From positions 1 to 8,504 of the forward strand of contig JASLCY010000188.1 of assembly GCA_030151925.1 (NCBI GenBank): DNA of 8,504 bases, given 5' to 3'. The DNA comes from Oligoflexus sp. GTDB lineage: Bacteria > Bdellovibrionota_B > Oligoflexia > Oligoflexales > Oligoflexaceae. The notes beneath the pieces were generated by a model. That model did not search any database, was not told where the DNA came from, and saw only the letters and a list, made by a program, of their open reading frames with translations. A program made the position numbers and the translations under genes. Positions 1 to 6,522 of the stretch are shown here, one piece after another (position 1 is the first letter of the stretch; each line of letters opens with the position of its first letter).

Positions 1-8
1 TGAGCAAC

Positions 9-1139
9 ATGCGCAAGAGGGTGAAGCGCCATCACCACAAGCTCTTTCATAGGCCGCCTCCGGGCAGCATGCCTGGCACCGTCATGGTCCCCGCGGACCC
101 GAACCCCACGCGCATTATCGAGACGATCTATAACGAGGAATCGGCGGAATCGCATCCCCTTCATTCCATCAAGGGCGTGAAAAAGTCCGTAAAGAGCGAC
201 TCGGTCACCTGGATTAGCCTCATGGGCATGCAGGACCTCAACACCCTCCAGGAGCTGTGCGCGGAGTTCGGCATCCATAAACTCACGGTCGAAGACATCA
301 TCAGCCAGTACCAACGGCCGAAGGTCGAGTACTTCGACACCTACACCTACATCACCGTCCACATCCCGCGCCCCGACGCCGAATCCGAGGTGGTGAACAT
401 CGTGATGGGCGACACCTGGGTCCTGACGCTGCAGGACAGCCCGATCGATTATCTCGAGCCGATCCGCAACCGCATCCTGAAGCGCATCGGGCAGATCCGC
501 AGCAAATCGCGCGCCTACCTCGTCTACGCGGTGATCGACACCGCGATCGACCTCTACTTCCCGCTCACGGAGAACTACGCCCAGCGCATCGAATCCACCG
601 AGACGGCGATACTCCAGGGCCTGAAGCCGGTCGCCGTCATCGACATCTTCGCGCTGCGCTCCAAGGTGAATTCCTTCCACCGCATCCTCTGGTCGCACAA
701 CCAGATGATCTCGCAGCTCATGCACGACCCGGAGTCGAACTTCGACGAGGAATGCAACGTCTACCTCCGCGACTGCTTCGACCATACGATCCAGATCCTC
801 GAATTCCTCGAGAACATGAAGGAGAGCGCGAAGGCCCTGATCGACCTCCACCTCTCGCTGCAAGGCCATCGCTCGAACGAGATCATGAAGGTCCTCACGA
901 TCATCACCGCGGTCTTCATCCCGATGAGCTTCATCTCCGGCGTCTATGGAATGAACTTCAATACCGCCTCGCCCTATAACATGCCGGAGCTCGGCTGGCG
1001 TTACGGTTATCCGATGGCGCTCGGTCTGATGGTGCTGGCGGGCGGGTCGATGGTGCTTTATTTCTGGCGGTCCGGCTGGTTCAGGAGCCAGGACCTGCCG
1101 CGCTCCGAGGCGGACGACGGCGAGGCGAAACCCAGCTGA
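9..1139 (+). CDS. corA: CorA-family Mg2+/Co2+ transporter
   Basis: This is an inner-membrane channel-like transporter for Mg2+ and other divalent cations; CorA family members act as pentamers. Residues 1 to about 290 form the cytosolic domain, with a basic His/Lys/Arg-rich extreme N terminus (residues 2-14). A long helical region leads into transmembrane helix 1 (about 294-313), which ends in the family signature YGMN at 313-316. A short outer loop containing MPELGW (325-330) follows, then helix 2 (about 332-352) and a basic, then acidic, cytosolic tail. The length of 376 residues is slightly longer than typical CorA (about 316-350), mostly at the N terminus. The window opens with TG followed by two in-frame sense codons before the ATG at 9. 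A start codon one base before the window, adding three residues, is therefore possible, and the upstream ribosome site cannot be seen. The stop codon abuts the stop of the convergent PilZ gene. Family assignment is firm; the exact ion is inferred. Confidence 0.95.
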   Translation: MRKRVKRHHHKLFHRPPPGSMPGTVMVPADPNPTRIIETIYNEESAESHPLHSIKGVKKSVKSDSVTWISLMGMQDLNTLQELCAEFGIHKLTVEDIISQYQRPKVEYFDTYTYITVHIPRPDAESEVVNIVMGDTWVLTLQDSPIDYLEPIRNRILKRIGQIRSKSRAYLVYAVIDTAIDLYFPLTENYAQRIESTETAILQGLKPVAVIDIFALRSKVNSFHRILWSHNQMISQLMHDPESNFDEECNVYLRDCFDHTIQILEFLENMKESAKALIDLHLSLQGHRSNEIMKVLTIITAVFIPMSFISGVYGMNFNTASPYNMPELGWRYGYPMALGLMVLAGGSMVLYFWRSGWFRSQDLPRSEADDGEAKPS

Positions 1140-1922
1140 TCAGGAGAGGGCTATCATCCTCTGCATCGCCAGGTCGATGTAAGGGTCGAGGCGCGTGCTC
1201 TTGCCGATCTGCCTCATGCCGAGCAGGATGCAGAGCGTTTGCGCCAGCACGATCTTCTTCTCTTTGATGCTGAGGTCGGCGTGCGGCTTGCAGCTGATGG
1301 CGATCAGGTCGGGTTTGAACCAGACGCAATCGTAGCGGCTGCCGTTCACGCAGTAGATGTGCGTCTCGGGCATGCTGGACTGATCGTCCATATTGATATG
1401 GATCTCGACCGTTCCGCGCTCGTTGCTGTAGGAGAGCCACTTGGGGGATTGATAGGTCTTGCGCGCCTTGTGTTTGGCGAGCGCCTTCAGCGACAGCCCC
1501 AGATCCATGTAGGACAGGTAGCGGTGCAGGAAGAGGAGCGAGAACTGGCTGCGGGGATCGCAGCTGAAGCCGATGCTGTCTTCCGAGAGGCTGGTGATGA
1601 CCATCGAGGTCTTTTGTTTTTCGCCGAGGATGGTCAGCTCCGCTTCGATCGAACGATGGAGCTTCAACCACGATTGGACCTTGTTCATCGCCGGACGCTC
1701 GATCCGCATCCCGCCGTAGCTGAGGTCGATCACGCGAAGGTTCTGCCCTTCGATCTCCACCTGCGCCACCCTCGGGTCGGCGAATACGTGACGATAATAG
1801 CGCCGCCGGTAAGCGTCCTTCACTTTGCCGACGATCTCTTCGAGCTTCGGCTGCAGGATCTTTTCCTGCACCGTTTGGCTGATCTTCTGCCAAAGCTTGC
1901 TCAGTTCTTTACCGTTCACCAC
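1140..1922 (-). CDS. PilZ-domain protein (probable c-di-GMP receptor) with unassigned C-terminal region
   Basis: This 260-residue soluble protein has no signal peptide. It carries both halves of the PilZ cyclic-di-GMP binding signature: RxxxR at residues 40-44 and DxSxxG at 66-71 (D66, S68, G71), about 20 residues apart as in known PilZ domains. A charged helical stretch (about 1-38) precedes the domain, which runs to about residue 120. Residues about 145-260 form a further region that I cannot assign. The start is GTG at 1922-1920; a GGGGA Shine-Dalgarno-like run lies 6 bases upstream (1929-1933). A second GTG follows immediately and would also be acceptable. It lies 72 bp downstream of the Hpt gene on the same strand, so co-transcription is likely. 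Its stop codon touches that of corA. Expected role: a c-di-GMP-responsive effector in motility, adhesion or development. The output partner cannot be read from the sequence. Confidence 0.82.
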   Translation of the reverse strand: MVNGKELSKLWQKISQTVQEKILQPKLEEIVGKVKDAYRRRYYRHVFADPRVAQVEIEGQNLRVIDLSYGGMRIERPAMNKVQSWLKLHRSIEAELTILGEKQKTSMVITSLSEDSIGFSCDPRSQFSLLFLHRYLSYMDLGLSLKALAKHKARKTYQSPKWLSYSNERGTVEIHINMDDQSSMPETHIYCVNGSRYDCVWFKPDLIAISCKPHADLSIKEKKIVLAQTLCILLGMRQIGKSTRLDPYIDLAMQRMIALS

Positions 1923-1994
1923 AAGACATCCCCAGGCTAAAACAGGCCGCAGTGGTTTTCGGCCGGGACTGGGGGATCTTGATGTTTAGCTGGT

Positions 1995-2363
1995 TCAGTT
2001 TAATGATTTTAGATAGTTGCAAGTAACATCGAAGAGTTGCGAGAGGTCCAGGTAGGTGTTCTCGATCTTCTCGGGGGACCATTTCGTGTCGGTGGAGAAG
2101 GCTTCGAGCTGTTTGAGCTCCTTCGCCAGGGCCTGCGCGCCCATATTCAAGCAGCTGCCCTTGAAGCGGTGAGCGACGCGACGAACGGATTCCACGTCCT
2201 GATCGCTGAGCGCCATGCGGAGCTCGATCAGGGACGAGCGGCCGTGTTCCTCGAAGATTCCCACCAATTGAGGCATGAACGCCGGGCTGCGAGCATAGGC
2301 CTTGAGGCTCTGCAGCACACTCATATCCACGAGATTGAGAGATTTGGTGGAGAGGTCCGACAT
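1995..2363 (-). CDS. Stand-alone Hpt (histidine phosphotransfer) domain protein
   Basis: This small 122-residue cytosolic helical protein consists essentially of one Hpt domain. The Hpt core signature is AHRFKGSCLNMGA at residues 64-76. H65 is the predicted phospho-accepting histidine, followed by K68, G69 and G75 in the conserved positions, then a helix with the typical L-x-x-L-E pattern (KQLEAF, about 84-92). Such proteins relay phosphate between the receiver domain of a hybrid kinase and a response regulator. The start ATG at 2363-2361 has a GGAG ribosome site (2370-2373) 6 bases upstream. No kinase or response regulator lies in the window, so the partners are unknown. The next gene downstream on the same strand encodes a PilZ protein, and the gene upstream (ispA) is divergent. 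The Hpt assignment is good; the pathway is not known. Confidence 0.88.
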   Translation of the reverse strand: MSDLSTKSLNLVDMSVLQSLKAYARSPAFMPQLVGIFEEHGRSSLIELRMALSDQDVESVRRVAHRFKGSCLNMGAQALAKELKQLEAFSTDTKWSPEKIENTYLDLSQLFDVTCNYLKSLN

Positions 2364-2539
2364 TCTTTACTCCATACCTGAAACACACAGGGGGCCTGCA
2401 CTTAATCAAGCAGCGCAGGGGCACTTTAGTAACTATGACTTACTATCTTGTCGATCTTCTAGAATCAAGCTCGTCTCGTCAAGAAATCCTTATCTTTGAA
2501 TTCTGAGTTTTCTGGCTGATTTGGAGGCGGGATGCGCAC

Positions 2540-2568
2540 TTGAGAGTTATTTGAGGTTTTGCTTTAAT
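2540..2568 (+). promoter_or_regulatory. Candidate sigma70 promoter of ispA
   Basis: TTGAGA (2540-2545) and TTTAAT (2563-2568) are separated by exactly 17 bases. Each hexamer matches the sigma70 consensus (TTGACA, TATAAT) at five of six positions. Transcription would begin near 2575, leaving a leader of about 20 bases that carries the ribosome site at 2581-2587. The spacing and position fit the chosen ispA start and argue against any start upstream of it. The rest of the 232-bp divergent region (2364-2595) is more AT-rich than its surroundings and must also hold the promoter of the leftward Hpt gene. I could not identify that promoter with confidence. Confidence 0.5.
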
Positions 2569-2580
2569 GCCTTTCCACCC

Positions 2581-2587
2581 GGAGGGA
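2581..2587 (+). promoter_or_regulatory. Strong ribosome binding site fixing the ispA start
   Basis: GGAGGGA lies 8 bases before the ATG at 2596. It is the best Shine-Dalgarno match in the region. It selects this start over the longest open frame, which begins at a TTG at 2521 and would add 25 residues not typical of the family. Confidence 0.75.
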
Positions 2588-2595
2588 TCACCCGA

Positions 2596-3465
2596 ATGCT
2601 TGAACTTTCTCTACAGCTGAAGGCCTGGCGCGAGCTCTTCGAAGAACGGTTTTCCGAAGTTCAAACAAGACTTTATCCCACGGATGAAAGCCTCCATCGC
2701 GCCTGCCGCTACGCTCTTTCCGGGCAGGGAAAACGCGTCCGTCCCCTACTCGCCCTGGCCTCGGCCGCAGCGATGGGCGGCGATCCGGAACGCGCTCTTA
2801 ACTTCGCTATCGCCATCGAGATGATTCACACCTATAGCCTGGTCCATGATGATTTACCCTGCATGGACGATGACGATATGAGACGGGGACGCGCGACGAC
2901 CCACATCATGTTTGATGAGGCGACCGCGCTCCTGGTCGGCGACGCGTTATTGACCGATGCTCTGGCCCTGGTCGCGGAAGATCCCTCGCCTCAGGCGGCC
3001 AAAGCCGTTGCGACTCTCGCGCGGGCCGCCGGCGGTCGCGGCATGGTGCAGGGTCAGGCGCTCGACATGCATTGGACGGGACGCAGCGATTTCACGCGCG
3101 CGGATCTCGATGCGATTCACCGGCACAAGACCGGCGACCTGATCGCGGCGAGCTGCGTGCTCGGTGGTTTGATCGCGACTGTCTCAACGGAGCGACTCGC
3201 GGAGCTCAAGGCCTTCGGTCACGATCTGGGGCTCGCGTTTCAAATCATCGATGATCTGCTCGATGAGAGCGAGGGCACGGGCAAGTCGCAGGGCAAGGAT
3301 CTCGAGAGCGGCAAACTCACTTACCTTCGCCTGATGTCTCGGGACGAGGCGCAGGATTATGCACGGACCCTGACGGAAAGAACGCAGGCGTCAGCTTCGG
3401 CATGGGGAGATCGAGCCTTTGCGCTGCAAGAGCTCGCGGCCGCTCTTCTCAATAGATCCCTTTAA
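2596..3465 (+). CDS. ispA: Farnesyl diphosphate synthase (geranyltranstransferase), bacterial type II
   Basis: This is a cytosolic trans-prenyltransferase that condenses isopentenyl diphosphate with dimethylallyl and then geranyl diphosphate to give farnesyl diphosphate, the precursor of undecaprenyl carriers, quinone tails and other isoprenoids. The protein has 289 residues, close to the usual bacterial size of about 290-300. Visible motifs are GKRVRP (45-50, diphosphate binding), the first Asp-rich motif DDLPCMD (85-91) with the two-residue insertion of the bacterial type, RRGR (96-99), KTG (178-180), and the second Asp-rich motif in FQIIDDLLD (216-223), followed by the GKD...GKLTY stretch (234-243). 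Tyr80, five residues before the first motif, is the bulky residue that limits chain length to C15, so FPP rather than GGPP synthase is favoured. The gene stands without the xseB and dxs neighbours common in proteobacteria. It is transcribed divergently from the Hpt gene, and uvrA follows after 98 bases with its own promoter signals. Confidence 0.93.
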   Translation: MLELSLQLKAWRELFEERFSEVQTRLYPTDESLHRACRYALSGQGKRVRPLLALASAAAMGGDPERALNFAIAIEMIHTYSLVHDDLPCMDDDDMRRGRATTHIMFDEATALLVGDALLTDALALVAEDPSPQAAKAVATLARAAGGRGMVQGQALDMHWTGRSDFTRADLDAIHRHKTGDLIAASCVLGGLIATVSTERLAELKAFGHDLGLAFQIIDDLLDESEGTGKSQGKDLESGKLTYLRLMSRDEAQDYARTLTERTQASASAWGDRAFALQELAAALLNRSL

Positions 3466-3473
3466 CGCAGGCA

Positions 3474-3483
3474 CGAATATTCG
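3474..3483. repeat. Perfect 10-bp palindrome downstream of ispA
   Basis: CGAATATTCG is a perfect inverted repeat without a loop, 9 bases after the ispA stop and about 20 bp upstream of the uvrA promoter region. It could be a protein binding site. A 10-bp palindrome alone can occur by chance, so it is of interest mainly with the two dyads that follow. Confidence 0.4.
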
Positions 3484-3501
3484 CGACAGAACGCGTCGGC
3501 C

Positions 3502-3515
3502 TTGTATTAATACAA
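3502..3515. promoter_or_regulatory. Perfect 14-bp palindrome, candidate operator of uvrA
   Basis: TTGTATTAATACAA is its own reverse complement over all 14 bases. It lies in the -35/spacer region of the predicted uvrA promoter, where a bound repressor would block RNA polymerase. uvrA is under LexA control in many bacteria, and LexA boxes differ widely between phyla, so an SOS operator is a reasonable guess. It does not match the E. coli CTGT-N8-ACAG box or the Bacillus box. Other dimeric repressors are equally possible. Confidence 0.45.
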
Positions 3516-3529
3516 AAGTATGGTATCAT
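3502..3529 (+). promoter_or_regulatory. Candidate uvrA promoter
   Basis: TTGTAT (3502-3507) and TATCAT (3524-3529) are separated by 16 bases. The -10 element matches consensus at five of six positions, but the -35 element matches only three. The predicted transcription start, near 3536, lies after the first possible ATG of the uvrA frame (3528) and before the second (3564), so it supports the second as the real start. Confidence 0.35.
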
Positions 3530-3550
3530 GCGATTCCAACCCTCGCATGA
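3526..3550. repeat. 8-bp inverted repeat with 9-base spacer in the uvrA leader
   Basis: TCATGCGA (3526-3533) and TCGCATGA (3543-3550) are exact reverse complements separated by 9 bases. At the DNA level it resembles an operator with separated half-sites. In RNA starting upstream it would fold into a hairpin whose right arm overlaps the start of the uvrA ribosome site (TGAGG, 3548-3552). If transcription begins near 3536, the left arm is not transcribed and only a DNA role remains. Confidence 0.4.
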
Positions 3551-3563
3551 GGTCATACTCTTC

Positions 3564-6467
3564 ATGGAAAAATCCACTTCTGGTTATCTCTCGCCCGTGA
3601 CTGAATCCGATGTCCTGGAAGTTCGCGGCGCCGAGGAGCACAATCTTAAATCGGTGTCCGTCAGCATCCCCAAAAAGAAGCTCGTGGTTTTCACCGGCGT
3701 CTCGGGTTCGGGCAAATCGAGCCTCGCGTTCGATACGATCTTCGCCGAAGGCCAGAGGCGTTACGTCGAATCCTTGAGCTCCTACGCCCGTCAATTCCTC
3801 GGGCAGATGGACAAACCGAAATACGAATCGATCCGCGGCCTCGCGCCGACGATCTCGATCGAACAGAAATCAGCGAGCAAGAACCCGCGTTCGACCGTCG
3901 GGACGATCACGGAGGTCTATGACTACCTCCGCGTCCTCTACGCCCGCATGGGCATCCAATATTGTTATAAATGCGGCAAGGTCGTTGGCCGCGGCGATGC
4001 GGCGAGCATGGTGCACCAGATCCTCGAGCTGCCCGAAGGCAGCAAGGTCGTGGTCCTCGCGCCTATGGTCGAGCACCGCAAGGGCACGCAGCGCGATATC
4101 ATCGAGACCCTGCAATCCCAAGGTTATGAGCGCGCCCGCGTGAACGGCACGATCGTTCGGCTGGAAGAGGTGCAGGATCTCGCGAAACATAAGAAACATA
4201 CGATCGAGGCCGTCGTCGACCGCGTCGTGATCAAGAGCGGCAAGGAATTCCGCACGCGGCTCACCGATTCGGTCGAACAGGCCCTGAAGAGCGGCAAAGG
4301 CAACCTCATCCTCCACGTCGAGGGCGGCCGCGACATCCGCATGAGCGAAGAGCGCTCGTGCTGCGGCATCGCTTATCCCGAGCTCGATCCGCCCCTCTTC
4401 TCGTTCAACAGCCCGCAGGGCATGTGCACGGCCTGCAACGGCCTCGGCACGATCGTGGCGATGGATCCCGAAAAACTCATCCCCGACCCCACCAAGACGA
4501 TTCGCGAAGGCGCGATCGTGCCATGGGCGGGTTACTTCAAATCCGGCGCCGTGGACAAGGACGGCTCGTGGTCGGGCGAACGCTTCACGGCGATGGAGAA
4601 GAAGTGGGGCCTCAATTACGATAAGCCCTGGAACAAGCTGCCGAAGAAGCAGCAGGACATCATCCTGCACGGCCCCAAGACCGATAAGACGCTCAAACTC
4701 AAGTGGGAGGGCTCGAAGAGCTCCGGCACCTGGGAATTCGAGTACCAGGGCCTCATGAACTCGCTGATGCGCCGCTACCTCGCGACGCAATCGGAGAGCA
4801 TGAAGGAGTGGTACCAGAAGTTCATGTCCACGCAGCCCTGCGAAGCCTGCGAGGGCAAAAAGCTGAAGCCCGAAGTCCTCGCCGTGAAGATCGACAAACA
4901 TTCGATCCACGACCTCTGCCGCCTTTCGATCGAAGACGCCCACAAGTTCCTGGGCAAACTGAAGCTCACGGAAGCGCAGGCCATCATCGCCAAGGAGCTC
5001 GTGAAAGAGATCTCGAACCGCTTGAACTTCCTCATCAACGTCGGTCTCAACTATCTGACGCTCGATCGCCGCGGCCCGACCCTCTCGGGCGGTGAAGCGC
5101 AGCGCATCCGTCTCGCTTCGCAGATCGGCTCGGAGCTCACGGGCGTCCTCTACATCCTCGACGAACCGTCGATCGGCCTGCACCAGCGCGACAACCAAAA
5201 GCTGCTCAAGACCCTGCAGCACCTTCGCGACATCGGCAACTCGCTGATCGTCGTGGAGCACGATCAGGAGACGATCGAAGCCGCGGACTGGGTCGTCGAC
5301 TTCGGTCCGCAGGCCGGCGTGAAAGGCGGCGAGGTCGTGGCGAGCGGGACCTATCAGGAGATCCTGCGGAATAAGGAATCGCTGACCGGGCAATATCTGA
5401 GCGGCCGCAAGGCTATCATGGTCCCTTCGAAGCGCCGTCCCGTCGACCCCAAACTCAATATCAAGATCGAAGGCGCGACCGCGAATAACCTGAAGAACAT
5501 CGACGTCGCCTTCCCGCTCAAGGTCTTCACGGCCGTCACCGGCGTGTCGGGGGCCGGTAAATCGACCTTGATCAACCAGATCCTCTATCCGGCCATCGCC
5601 CGGAAGCTCCATGATGCCGACGTCGAGATCGGCGCGCATAAACGCATTACGGGCCTCGGCAATATCGATAAGATCATCAACATCGATCAAAAACCGATCG
5701 GTCGCACGCCCCGCAGCAACCCTGCGACCTACACGAAGGTCTTCGACCTGATCCGCGACTTCTATGCCCTGCTCCCTGAATCGCAGACGCGCGGTTATAC
5801 CAAGGGCCGCTTCTCCTTCAACGTGAAGGGCGGCCGCTGCGAGCCTTGCCAGGGCGATGGTTTCATCAAGGTCGAGATGCACTTCCTCGCCGACGTGTTC
5901 GTCCCTTGCGAGGCGTGTAAAGGCCGTCGCTTCAATGAGACGACCTGCGAGATCCTCTATAAGGGCAAGTCCATCGCCGACGTCCTCGACCTCTCGATCC
6001 AGGAAGCCCGCGATCTCTTCGCCAACCACTCGAAGATCGTCGCCATCCTCGATACCCTGATCGAAGTCGGCCTCTCGTACATCAAGCTCGGCCAGTCGGC
6101 GACGACCCTCTCCGGAGGCGAAGCGCAGCGGATCAAGCTCGCCCGCGAACTGGCCAAACGCGACACGGGTAAGACGCTGTATATCCTGGATGAGCCGACC
6201 ACAGGTCTGCATTTTCACGATATCGCCCAACTCCTCGGCGTCCTGCAGAAGCTGGTCGATGCGGGCAACAGCGTGCTCGTGATCGAACACAATCTCGATG
6301 TCGTCAAGTGCGCGGATTGGGTTATCGATATCGGTCCCGAGGGTGGACGGGCCGGCGGAACCCTGGTCGCGGAAGGGACGCCTGAACAAGTCGCTCGTAA
6401 CAGGGCCTCCGTGACAGGTCAGTTCCTCAAAGACCTGCTCATGACCGAGAATCGAAAAAAGGCCTAG
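3564..6467 (+). CDS. uvrA: UvrABC excinuclease subunit A
   Basis: UvrA is the damage-sensing ATPase of nucleotide excision repair; it dimerises, recognises distorted DNA and loads UvrB. This protein has 967 residues, slightly above the usual ~940. It has the two ABC ATPase modules in order. Module 1 has Walker A GVSGSGKS (45-52), signature LSGGEAQR (507-514), Walker B LYILDEP (529-535) and H-loop His566. Module 2 has Walker [10 protein letters not shown] (660-668), signature LSGGEAQR (849-856), Walker B LYILDEP (872-878) and H-loop His909. The DNA-contacting C-terminal zinc module is intact (C759, C762, C782, C785). The N-terminal zinc module is altered: C267, C288 and C291 are present, but the position of the first cysteine is Arg264, with an extra Cys at 266. 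An ATG at 3528 would add 12 residues but lacks a ribosome site and lies inside the predicted -10 element. The ATG at 3564 has TGAGG 11 bases upstream and is preferred. Regulation by a palindromic operator upstream is suggested. Confidence 0.96.
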   Translation: MEKSTSGYLSPVTESDVLEVRGAEEHNLKSVSVSIPKKKLVVFTGVSGSGKSSLAFDTIFAEGQRRYVESLSSYARQFLGQMDKPKYESIRGLAPTISIEQKSASKNPRSTVGTITEVYDYLRVLYARMGIQYCYKCGKVVGRGDAASMVHQILELPEGSKVVVLAPMVEHRKGTQRDIIETLQSQGYERARVNGTIVRLEEVQDLAKHKKHTIEAVVDRVVIKSGKEFRTRLTDSVEQALKSGKGNLILHVEGGRDIRMSEERSCCGIAYPELDPPLFSFNSPQGMCTACNGLGTIVAMDPEKLIPDPTKTIREGAIVPWAGYFKSGAVDKDGSWSGERFTAMEKKWGLNYDKPWNKLPKKQQDIILHGPKTDKTLKLKWEGSKSSGTWEFEYQGLMNSLMRRYLATQSESMKEWYQKFMSTQPCEACEGKKLKPEVLAVKIDKHSIHDLCRLSIEDAHKFLGKLKLTEAQAIIAKELVKEISNRLNFLINVGLNYLTLDRRGPTLSGGEAQRIRLASQIGSELTGVLYILDEPSIGLHQRDNQKLLKTLQHLRDIGNSLIVVEHDQETIEAADWVVDFGPQAGVKGGEVVASGTYQEILRNKESLTGQYLSGRKAIMVPSKRRPVDPKLNIKIEGATANNLKNIDVAFPLKVFTAVTGVSGAGKSTLINQILYPAIARKLHDADVEIGAHKRITGLGNIDKIINIDQKPIGRTPRSNPATYTKVFDLIRDFYALLPESQTRGYTKGRFSFNVKGGRCEPCQGDGFIKVEMHFLADVFVPCEACKGRRFNETTCEILYKGKSIADVLDLSIQEARDLFANHSKIVAILDTLIEVGLSYIKLGQSATTLSGGEAQRIKLARELAKRDTGKTLYILDEPTTGLHFHDIAQLLGVLQKLVDAGNSVLVIEHNLDVVKCADWVIDIGPEGGRAGGTLVAEGTPEQVARNRASVTGQFLKDLLMTENRKKA

Positions 6468-6491
6468 GGCCTCCTGAACGTTCTCCATTAA

Positions 6492-6519
6492 AATAGGCTT
6501 CACACCAGTGAGGCCTATT
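6492..6519 (+). promoter_or_regulatory. 12-bp hairpin burying the ribosome site of the amidohydrolase gene (alternatively a uvrA terminator)
   Basis: The left arm AATAGGCTTCAC (6492-6503) pairs with the right arm GTGAGGCCTATT (6508-6519) over 12 positions, with one G-U wobble and a 4-base ACCA loop. The right arm contains GTGAGG (6508-6513), the only plausible Shine-Dalgarno sequence for the ATG at 6523, and the stem ends 3 bases before that ATG. The hairpin could end uvrA transcription, but only a broken U-run (TATTCTTAT) follows. It could instead limit translation of the next gene in read-through RNA. A TAAAAT sequence at 6489-6494 resembles a -10 element; RNA starting about 7 bases after it would lack most of the left arm and leave the site open. 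No convincing -35 element was seen. Confidence 0.55.
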
Positions 6520-6522
6520 CTT

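Noticed and set aside
1081..1940. Long alternative frames over the PilZ gene (270 residues leftward, 233 residues rightward)
   Set aside because: The PilZ frame has both RxxxR and DxSxxG motifs and a ribosome site. The others are low-complexity, and one of them would overlap the end of corA.
1945..1964. GGCCG-N10-CGGCC inverted repeat between the Hpt and PilZ genes
   Set aside because: The 5-bp stem has a 10-base loop and no T-run on either strand. It is too weak to call a terminator.
2364..2480. Possible leftward promoters for the Hpt gene
   Set aside because: Several hexamer pairs can be fitted, but none matches better than about three or four of six in the -10 element with good spacing, so I did not choose one.
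2521..2595. N-terminal extension of ispA from a TTG start
   Set aside because: The added 25 residues are not typical of the family, and the extension would include the predicted promoter and the strong GGAGGGA ribosome site.
3436..5837. Four GCGGCCGC sites (3436, 4324, 5401, 5830) in ispA and uvrA
   Set aside because: They lie in coding sequence, often over Gly-Arg codons, and are explained by GC-rich codon use.
6455..6472. AGGCC-TAG-GGCCT hairpin next to an A6 run at the end of uvrA, terminator-like on the minus strand
   Set aside because: No leftward gene ends here, the stem is only 5 bp, and the A-run lies in uvrA coding sequence. On the plus strand no U-run follows.
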